The notes beneath the pieces were generated by a model. The model ran no database searches. It had not been told where the DNA came from and saw only the letters and a program-made list of their open reading frames with translations. The translations under genes were made by a program, and so were the position numbers. From an uncultured Acetatifactor sp. (GTDB lineage: Bacteria > Bacillota > Clostridia > Lachnospirales > Lachnospiraceae), in assembly GCA_910577185.1 (NCBI GenBank), contig CAJTLR010000001.1, positions 5,522-69,521 of the forward strand: DNA of 64,000 nucleotides, in the 5' to 3' direction. Below, piece by piece: positions 53,572 through 59,376 of this stretch (positions are counted from its first letter, which is position 1; each line of letters opens with the position of its first letter).

Positions 53572-55938
53572 ATGTACAGTTTTGATGTATTTGACACTTT
53601 GATCACGAGAACCACGGCAAATCCATGGGGAATATTTGCTTTGATGAAAAAGCGGCTGGAGGAGGAACGGCAAAGCAGCGGACTGGATTCTTATGTGATT
53701 GAAAATTTTTTTGAACTGAGAATCCACAGTGAAGAGCTTGCCCGCAAAGCAGGGATTTTCCAGCAGGTGGAAGAAGTGAGGCTGAAAGACATCTATTCTG
53801 CCATGTCACTCTGCGGCTGCATCACGGAAGAGCAGGAAGAATATCTGTATCGGACGGAACAGGACACGGAAGTGGCCAATGCGGTGGGAATACCGGAACA
53901 GATACAAAAATTGAAGGAACTTCTTGGGCAGGGCCGGCATGTGGTCCTGATTTCCGACATGTATCTGCCGGAAGAGACAATCCGCAAAATGCTGCTGCGG
54001 GCAGACCCGGTTTTTAAGACGATTCCCCTTTATATCTCCTCCGAATACCGGAAGCGCAAGACCACGGGAAATCTGTACCGGCTTGTACAGGAAAAAGAGA
54101 ACATTTCCTATGGTGAATGGCTCCATACGGGAGATCATTTACACCAGGATATTGAAATCCCGCTTCAGCTGGGAATGAATGTTGAACTGGTTCCGAAAAT
54201 GGAAACAACAAAGCTGGAGAAAAAACTGCTGGATGCTTACGGGGATGATTTAAAACTGCAGCTGCTGGCGGGGACCGCCATGAATGTGGAAGCTGTAAAG
54301 CGCGGAGCTTGTGAGGCATATCATGTGGGGTGCCGCTATGCGGGGCCGGTTCTGTACAGTTATGGGGAATGGCTTGTGGAACAGGCGGAAAAGAAAAAAA
54401 TCAACAGGCTGTATTTCATTGCAAGGGACGGATATCTGGTAAAAAAGATTGTGGATATGATATTGGACTTAAAAAAGATCAATATCACTACAAAATATAT
54501 CTATGGTTCCAGAAAGGCATGGCGGATGCCGTCCCTGTCCGGGGAACACTATAATCTGTACCAGCTGGTTTTATGGTCCCATATAAACCGGATCAGGACA
54601 TTGGGGGAACTGGCGGCTGTTTTACATGTGCCGTTACAGGGGCTGTACGGATATCTGCCAGGAACTTACGGGAAAAACAGGGAAAATGACAGGATATCAA
54701 ATCAGGAGCTGGAATATATTGTCCGGAAACTGGAGGCAGACCGGGATTTCAGGGAATACCATCTGGGGGTCCTGAAAGAAGAGCGGGCACTGGCGCAACA
54801 GTATCTTTTTCAGGAAATAGATGTTTCGGACGATTCCTTTGCATTTGTGGATGTGTCCGGCGGGGGGCTTACGCAGGGATGTCTGCGCCTGCTGGTCAGG
54901 GAACAATATGAAAAACCCATCCATACATTTTTCTTTAAAGTAGACCGGGTAAATCTGGTGGAGGGTTCCGTCACGGATACTTTTCTGCCCAGTTTTCTGG
55001 AGAGTAACCTGACAGTAGAAATGATGTGCAGGGCGCCTCACGGACAGACGGAAAAGTATGGGCCGGAATTCCGGAACGGCGCCGCCACCGGAAGAGTGGT
55101 GCCTATATTGGGACAGGCAGAGACAGAAGCCCTGATCAGGCATGGTTTTCCGGAATATGAAAAGGGCATTCTGGACTTTGCGGGAAGGATGTGCCAGATC
55201 GCATCAGAGACAGGGATCCGGATAGCGTCCGCAAAAAATGTCATTTTATATTTAAAGCACATAGCGGAGGAGCCGTCCCGGGATGTTCTGGAATATTTTG
55301 GCTCCATGCCCAGCAGTGAGTCGGGAAGGGGAAGAGAAGTACTGGAATACGCTCCGAAGCTGACAAAAGAGGAAATCGGGAATATTTTTCTGCTGCGCAC
55401 AAACGAGCCTATGGAGTTTCTCTACAAAGGGACAGATTTGAATTATTCTGTTATGCGGGCGTCGCAGGAAGAAAAGGAGCTGATAGAACGTTATAAAAAG
55501 GAACATGACGGGCCGATGGGAATCATGCGCAGACAGCAGACGCAGCGGAAATGGCAGGAGCTCCGCAGCTTATATGGCAGCGCGGCATTTTACCCGGTGA
55601 GGCTTTTGGAGGAAAGAGTGATTTTATACGGAGCCGGAAAGTTCGGACAGAATCTGTATCGCAAACTGACGGAAGATGGGGAACACCAGGTGGTGCTCTG
55701 GGTGGATCAAAACGCGGAAAAGTGCAGGGCACAGGGACTGGAAAATGTACGGGATGTGTCTGCGCTGAACCCGGCATGCTGTGATCAGGTGGTAATTGCC
55801 GTGATCAATCAGGATCTGGCATCGGAAATCCGGGAGGAACTGCAGAGTCTGGGAATTGCCGGTGATCAGATCATATGGCTTCCGCTGGCAGTGTATCCCG
55901 GACTGGCAGTGCGGTGGGATTCCAGGGACATCGGGTGA
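53572..55938 (+). CDS. COG5610-like HAD protein with large middle region and C-terminal module (second copy)
   Basis: 788 residues from ATG 53572 with GGGGAGG upstream. Same order of parts as the protein at 40968: a HAD-like domain (YSFDVFDTLITR, LISDMYLPEET, LHTGDHLHQD), the unknown middle region (LYFIARDGYLVKKI, YIYGSRKAWRM, FVDVSGGGLTQG, MMCRAPHGQT), and the shared module at about 681-768 (VILYGAGKFGQNLY, then LWVDQNAEKC). Both copies retain ARDGY and APHGQ, so those segments are likely functional. It is the last gene of the glycan island. The next 500 bases contain only remnants and a toxin-antitoxin promoter. Confidence 0.75.
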   Translation: MYSFDVFDTLITRTTANPWGIFALMKKRLEEERQSSGLDSYVIENFFELRIHSEELARKAGIFQQVEEVRLKDIYSAMSLCGCITEEQEEYLYRTEQDTEVANAVGIPEQIQKLKELLGQGRHVVLISDMYLPEETIRKMLLRADPVFKTIPLYISSEYRKRKTTGNLYRLVQEKENISYGEWLHTGDHLHQDIEIPLQLGMNVELVPKMETTKLEKKLLDAYGDDLKLQLLAGTAMNVEAVKRGACEAYHVGCRYAGPVLYSYGEWLVEQAEKKKINRLYFIARDGYLVKKIVDMILDLKKINITTKYIYGSRKAWRMPSLSGEHYNLYQLVLWSHINRIRTLGELAAVLHVPLQGLYGYLPGTYGKNRENDRISNQELEYIVRKLEADRDFREYHLGVLKEERALAQQYLFQEIDVSDDSFAFVDVSGGGLTQGCLRLLVREQYEKPIHTFFFKVDRVNLVEGSVTDTFLPSFLESNLTVEMMCRAPHGQTEKYGPEFRNGAATGRVVPILGQAETEALIRHGFPEYEKGILDFAGRMCQIASETGIRIASAKNVILYLKHIAEEPSRDVLEYFGSMPSSESGRGREVLEYAPKLTKEEIGNIFLLRTNEPMEFLYKGTDLNYSVMRASQEEKELIERYKKEHDGPMGIMRRQQTQRKWQELRSLYGSAAFYPVRLLEERVILYGAGKFGQNLYRKLTEDGEHQVVLWVDQNAEKCRAQGLENVRDVSALNPACCDQVVIAVINQDLASEIREELQSLGIAGDQIIWLPLAVYPGLAVRWDSRDIG

Positions 55939-55979
55939 AATCCATAAACGGCTGCAAAACAAGAAAAAGGATAGTTTTA

Positions 55980-56072
55980 CGTTGATAAGGAAGTATTCAC
56001 AACAACTTATCATCAACGCTGACAAACAGGGTGCAAGCAAGAGCAGAGGGTAAATTACGTTTTAATCGTAAT
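55980..56072. other. Hairpin-rich non-coding stretch past the island's last gene
   Basis: Two inverted repeats lie here. CGTTGATAAG (55980-55989) pairs with CTTATCATCAACG (56006-56018), allowing a two-base bulge. ATTACG (56054-56059) pairs with CGTAAT (56067-56072) and is followed by GCCCCTTGTTTTATTTT. The second could be a weak terminator for the island transcript. No gene is seen between 55939 and 56438 apart from the transposase remnant described separately; a further CAGGCT/AGCCTG hairpin sits at 56213-56228. Confidence 0.35.
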
Positions 56073-56103
56073 GCCCCTTGTTTTATTTTCAAAAGGTGAT
56101 TGA

Positions 56104-56190
56104 AACCGTAAACGGATCCATGAAGCAAACGGTTATCTGACGCCGGAGGAATACTATGAGAAGCGTCAGACAGATAGGAAAGCAGCATAA
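56104..56190 (+). mobile_element. Transposase C-terminal remnant (IS3-family-like)
   Basis: The frame 56104-56190 reads RKRIHEANGYLTPEEYYEK followed by a few residues and a TAA. This is very like the extreme C-terminus of IS3-family OrfB transposases, in which RIHxxxGYxTPxEY follows the last catalytic Glu. A stop lies just upstream (56101-56103), so only about 28 residues survive. It marks a past insertion at the right border of the glycan island. No terminal inverted repeats could be recognised. Confidence 0.5.
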
Positions 56191-56364
56191 CAGCTTTTAA
56201 ATAAAAACCGCACAGGCTTTGCAGCCTGAACGGGTAAAAAAGTAAGAGAAACCGAGAAAAATTAAGAACAAGATAGAATCCTTTCGCTTGAGGCGTTTAT
56301 GTGGGCGGGGACGGTTCAGTTCAGCATGACAAAATAGAGAGTATGGATAAAAGGCATATTTATA

Positions 56365-56393
56365 TTGACAAACGGATATACTTTGTATATACT
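56365..56393 (+). promoter_or_regulatory. Near-consensus promoter of the MazEF-type operon
   Basis: TTGACA (56365-56370), a 17-base spacer, and TATACT (56388-56393) make an almost perfect housekeeping-sigma promoter. Transcription would start near 56400, about 40 bases before the antitoxin ATG at 56439. It is the clearest promoter in the window. Confidence 0.8.
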
Positions 56394-56422
56394 AACATTA
56401 AAGGTATATCCATTGTATATAC
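56374..56422 (+). promoter_or_regulatory. Palindromic operator-like repeats overlapping the toxin-antitoxin promoter
   Basis: GTATATAC occurs twice (56385-56392 and 56415-56422), with related GGATATAC at 56374 and GGTATATCC at 56403. The first overlaps the -10 box and the others lie just downstream. This layout suits autorepression by the antitoxin or toxin-antitoxin complex, as known for mazEF-type operons. The sites are seen; binding is inferred. Confidence 0.55.
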
Positions 56423-56438
56423 TTCGGAGGTCGAGAAA

Positions 56439-56744
56439 ATGGAATTAAAAAATTTGCGGGAAGATAATGTGTATACAATACAAACTAACATAAGGAGGTG
56501 GGGAAACAGTCAGGGGATTAGATTAACAAAAGAAATATTAGCACAGATGAATTTACACGAGAATGATACTGTAGGGATAAATGTTTACGATGGCAAGATG
56601 ACTGTTGAGAAAATCAATAAGCCCAAATATCTTAATTTAGAAGAAAGGCTGGAAGCATTCTACAAAAGACCGATTGACGAAATTTATGTCGAAAGCACGC
56701 AAGAGGTTGATGTAGGTGCTCCAGTAGGGAATGAGCAGTGGTAA
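56439..56744 (+). CDS. mazE: MazE-like antitoxin (AbrB-fold)
   Basis: 101 residues from ATG 56439 with CGGAGG upstream; an upstream in-frame codon would put the promoter inside the gene and is rejected. The segment NIRRWGNSQGIRLTKEIL is the swapped-hairpin (SpoVT-AbrB/MazE) DNA-binding fold. The acidic C-terminal tail is the usual toxin-neutralising region. It should bind the palindromes over its own promoter and inhibit the following toxin. The coding end overlaps the toxin start by 7 bases. Confidence 0.87.
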   Translation: MELKNLREDNVYTIQTNIRRWGNSQGIRLTKEILAQMNLHENDTVGINVYDGKMTVEKINKPKYLNLEERLEAFYKRPIDEIYVESTQEVDVGAPVGNEQW

Positions 56745-57064
56745 CTTATAAACAAGGTGACATAATCGTTATGGACTTTAACCCTCAAAAGGGTCATGAA
56801 CAGAGCGGAAGAAGACCGGCACTTGTCTTGAGTAATGATATTCTGAATCATCATAGTTCATTGGCATTTGTTTGTCCGATAACTAACACTAATAAAAAGC
56901 ATCCGTTTCATATAGAACTGGATGAACGGACACAAACAACAGGCGTAATATTGTGTGATCAGGCGAAAATGTTGGATGTTGGTGCTAGGAATGCTCAGTT
57001 TAAAGAAGAATGTCCGGAAGATTTATGGAACGAGGCAAAGGAACTGATAATCAGTTTCATGTAA
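56738..57064 (+). CDS. mazF: MazF/PemK-family endoribonuclease toxin
   Basis: 108 residues from a GTG at 56738 inside the antitoxin's last codons. GDIIVMDFNPQKGHEQSG, RRPALVLSND and VCPITNT are the family signature, with the basic Arg and Ser/Thr residues of the mRNA-cleaving site. It should be a ribosome-independent mRNA interferase kept silent by the upstream antitoxin. Length is standard, and a strong terminator follows 22 bases after the stop. The pair may stabilise the island or resist mobile elements; that is inference. Confidence 0.92.
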   Translation: MVTYKQGDIIVMDFNPQKGHEQSGRRPALVLSNDILNHHSSLAFVCPITNTNKKHPFHIELDERTQTTGVILCDQAKMLDVGARNAQFKEECPEDLWNEAKELIISFM

Positions 57065-57085
57065 CTAATTACAAATAGTTTATTT

Positions 57086-57123
57086 AAAAAGCATCTGAAG
57101 GAGTGATTGCAGATGCTTTTTTT
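57086..57123 (+). terminator. Rho-independent terminator after mazF
   Basis: AAAAAGCATCTG (57086-57097) and CAGATGCTTTTTTT (57110-57123) form a 12-pair stem with a 12-base loop, closed by a T run. It follows the toxin gene at the expected distance and also reads as a terminator on the other strand because of the A tract. Confidence 0.85.
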
Positions 57124-57284
57124 GAGCCATGAAATTATTCTTTCAACAGTTGGGCTTTCTGGCCTCATATTATGTTCTAATTATAACGTAGATAAAGGAT
57201 TTTTCGGCTTATTCCATATTTATATAGTAAGCGCCAAATATTCCTGCGGACTTTCTAATCTTCTGGATTCCTCTATCATTGTAA

Positions 57285-57590
57285 ATGAAATTAGACTATT
57301 TCAAAATGAATGCTGCGCATCCTTTTAGGGAAAGCAACGGAAGGAGCACACGTATTTGGCTGGATTTGATTTTGAAAAAGGAATTAAATTTCGTTGTGGA
57401 CTGGAACCGGGTTGACAAGGAGGACTATTTACTGGCCATGGAAAGAAGTCCTGTTAAAGATGTGGAAATTAAAGTTTTACTGAAGAATGCATTAACCGGC
57501 CAGACAGATAATAGGGAAATATACATGAAAGGCATTGCTGTCAGCTATTACTATGAGGGACATAATTCCTTTAAGACAGAAGAGCTGTAG
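57285..57590 (+). pseudogene. Fic-domain protein, C-terminal fragment
   Basis: 101 residues survive from a Fic-type protein. The segment AAHPFRESNGRSTRIW is the Fic catalytic loop HPFx(D/E)GNGR with Ser in place of the first Gly. The following helix (LDLILKKEL) and the C-terminal RSPVKDVEIKVLLKNAL are typical of bacterial Fic proteins that AMPylate targets. A stop lies directly upstream of 57285, and the N-terminal half, including the usual inhibitory and substrate-binding region, is absent between it and the mazF terminator. It is a decayed toxin-like gene; residual activity is unlikely. Confidence 0.7.
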
Positions 57591-57670
57591 GAGAATGGCA
57601 TAGGAAAGCCGTGCACATGTGCGATAAGCATCATTTTGCGAGTTTTGGGATTCTGTGGTGCATAAATGCC

Positions 57671-57699
57671 TTGCCATGATATGGGAAAACAGATATAAT
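57671..57699 (+). promoter_or_regulatory. Promoter of the methyltransferase gene
   Basis: TTGCCA (57671-57676), a 17-base spacer and a perfect TATAAT (57694-57699) predict a transcript starting near 57706. A 10-base palindrome GCACATGTGC at 57613-57622 upstream might be a regulator site. The transcript would have a leader of about 90 bases. Confidence 0.7.
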
Positions 57700-57708
57700 G
57701 GATTTAGC

Positions 57709-57771
57709 GGCTGCATGTCCGCGGGGACTCTGTGAGAGACCTGCAGCCATGCTGCGGGAATGCATCATGCA
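57709..57771 (+). promoter_or_regulatory. Structured leader with mutually exclusive hairpins
   Basis: GGCTGCA (57709-57715) can pair with TGCAGCC (57742-57748), enclosing two small hairpins: GTCC/GGAC at 57717-57728 and CTCT/AGAG at 57728-57738 (sharing one base). The right arm can instead pair as GCAGC-CAT-GCTGC (57743-57755). The ribosome binding site and ATG follow at 57780-57800. The layout looks like a regulatory leader, but it matches no riboswitch class I know. Confidence 0.4.
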
Positions 57772-57797
57772 GGGTGAAAGGAAGGAAACAGACCGTT

Positions 57798-58601
57798 ATG
57801 AGCGAAGTGGAGATTGTGAAGAAAAATTATGATGATGACCCTGAGGCAGAGTGGAGACGCCTGGAGGGATATCATTTTGAATTTGAGATTACGAAACATA
57901 TGATGGACAGGTATCTGAAGAAAGGAAAGGTGCTGGATATCGGCGGCGGACCGGGCAGGTACAGTATTTATCTGGCGAAGCTGGGATATGATGTGACGCT
58001 GGTTGATTTAAGCGATGGAAACGTGGCGTTTGCGAAAGCAAAGGCCCGGGAGTGCGGCGTATCCATTGAGGCGTACGCCTGTGATGCCAGGGATTTATCA
58101 GGGCTGAACCTGGGCGAGTATGACAATGTACTGTTGATGGGACCTTTGTATCATCTGTTTCAGGAATCCCACCGGGAAAAATGCGTGGAAGAAGCGAAAA
58201 AACATTTGAAAAAAGACGGTGTTTTGTTTGCCTCGTTTATCTCCATTACGGGGGGCCTCAATTATTATCTGGACGAATGTCCGGCGGAGCTGGTCAATGA
58301 GCCGGCAATGGACTTATTTGACCGCATGGAAGCAGATGAGACATGGAGCGGGACGGCTTTTACGGAGGCCACTTTTATCAACAATCTGGAGATACTGCCC
58401 TTTTTCGAGAGACTTGATTTTGAAAAACTTGCGCTGTTCGGGCAGGAAGGAATCACTGCCACACGGCTCAGTTATCTGGAACAATGCAGTCCGCAGGTCA
58501 GGGAGAAGTATCTGGAACTGTCATTGCGGCTGTGCGAGAATCCCCAATATTTTGCCTACAGCACTCATATGATGTACATTGGCAGGAGGAAGACGGAATA
58601 A
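57798..58601 (+). CDS. Class I SAM-dependent methyltransferase
   Basis: 267 residues from ATG 57798, preceded by AGGAAGG and its own promoter. VLDIGGGPGRYSIYLA is the SAM-binding motif, VTLVDLSDGN the acidic loop, and AYACDARDLS the next. YDNVLLMGPLYHL is the post-IV segment common to small-molecule methyltransferases (Methyltransf_11/25-like). It differs from the island methyltransferases in lacking the Rossmann module, and it belongs to the region past the mobile border. Substrate unknown. Confidence 0.85.
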   Translation: MSEVEIVKKNYDDDPEAEWRRLEGYHFEFEITKHMMDRYLKKGKVLDIGGGPGRYSIYLAKLGYDVTLVDLSDGNVAFAKAKARECGVSIEAYACDARDLSGLNLGEYDNVLLMGPLYHLFQESHREKCVEEAKKHLKKDGVLFASFISITGGLNYYLDECPAELVNEPAMDLFDRMEADETWSGTAFTEATFINNLEILPFFERLDFEKLALFGQEGITATRLSYLEQCSPQVREKYLELSLRLCENPQYFAYSTHMMYIGRRKTE

Positions 58602-58665
58602 AAGTGCCCGGGGGAAGGGATTAAAACACTGGTAATCCGATGATTACGGAAAGGACACGGTTGGA

Positions 58666-59250
58666 ATGGAACAGCAGAAACAGTGCCAGGGCACGGGAAC
58701 GGAGGCAGAACAGCACAATCCCATACATGCGCCGATTCCGGGGCTGGGTTTGCGGAGTATGAAGACGGCGCTGGCGGCATTGCTTACGGCGATGCTGTAT
58801 GCTTTTATTCCCCAAAGCAATCCCACATTTGCCTGCATCGGGGCGATCTTTGGCATGGGGGCAGATATGCAGGATTCACGCCGCAGCGGGGGAAATCGTT
58901 TCTTCGGAACCATCATCGGCGGCCTGATAGGGCTTCTTTTATACTGGCTGGAGCATCTGATTTATCCGGAAGGATGTTACTGGCTGCGCCTTCCGCTGGT
59001 TTTCGGGGGAATCATCATTTTGATTTCCCTGTGTGTACTGTTCCGCTGGCCGGGAGGTGTCCAGCCGGGCGGGGTGGTGCTTTGCATTATTTTGTTCAAT
59101 ACGCCGGCCCATCATATTGACTACGCTGTCAGCAGGATGATTGATACCGGTGTGGGTGTGGTGATTGCCCTGGCAGTGAATTACCTGCTTCCCAGGGAAA
59201 GGCTGGAACACTGGTTTCGTCTGGACCGGACGGAGAAGCGGGAAAAATAA
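58666..59250 (+). CDS. FUSC/aromatic-acid-exporter-type membrane protein
   Basis: 194 residues with about five hydrophobic segments: TALAALLTAMLYAF, then PTFACIGAIFGM, GTIIGGLIGLLLYWL, LVFGGIIILISLCVL and GVGVVIALAVNYLL. The N-terminal helix pair with a GLRSMKTALA lead and the SRRSGGNRFFGTIIGG turn fit the FUSC/ArAE (DUF939-like) family, proposed to export aromatic acids or similar compounds. It lacks the cytoplasmic C-terminal domain of longer members. The hairpin GTAATC/GATTAC (58632-58647) lies in its leader. Confidence 0.8.
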   Translation: MEQQKQCQGTGTEAEQHNPIHAPIPGLGLRSMKTALAALLTAMLYAFIPQSNPTFACIGAIFGMGADMQDSRRSGGNRFFGTIIGGLIGLLLYWLEHLIYPEGCYWLRLPLVFGGIIILISLCVLFRWPGGVQPGGVVLCIILFNTPAHHIDYAVSRMIDTGVGVVIALAVNYLLPRERLEHWFRLDRTEKREK

Positions 59251-59376
59251 TTGCAAAAGCAAAAAAATGCCGGCTGAAAGCTGTGGGCAGCAGGCAAAAA
59301 AGCAGCGGAAGAGCCGGAAGCTGAATTTCGCTGCGAAAGACATACGCGGCAGGAATATTTCAGGAAGAGGTTTACA

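Noticed and set aside
57107..57328. Small open frame between the mazF terminator and the Fic fragment.
   Set aside because: It begins inside the terminator stem, has no ribosome binding site at its start, and its composition does not resemble protein.
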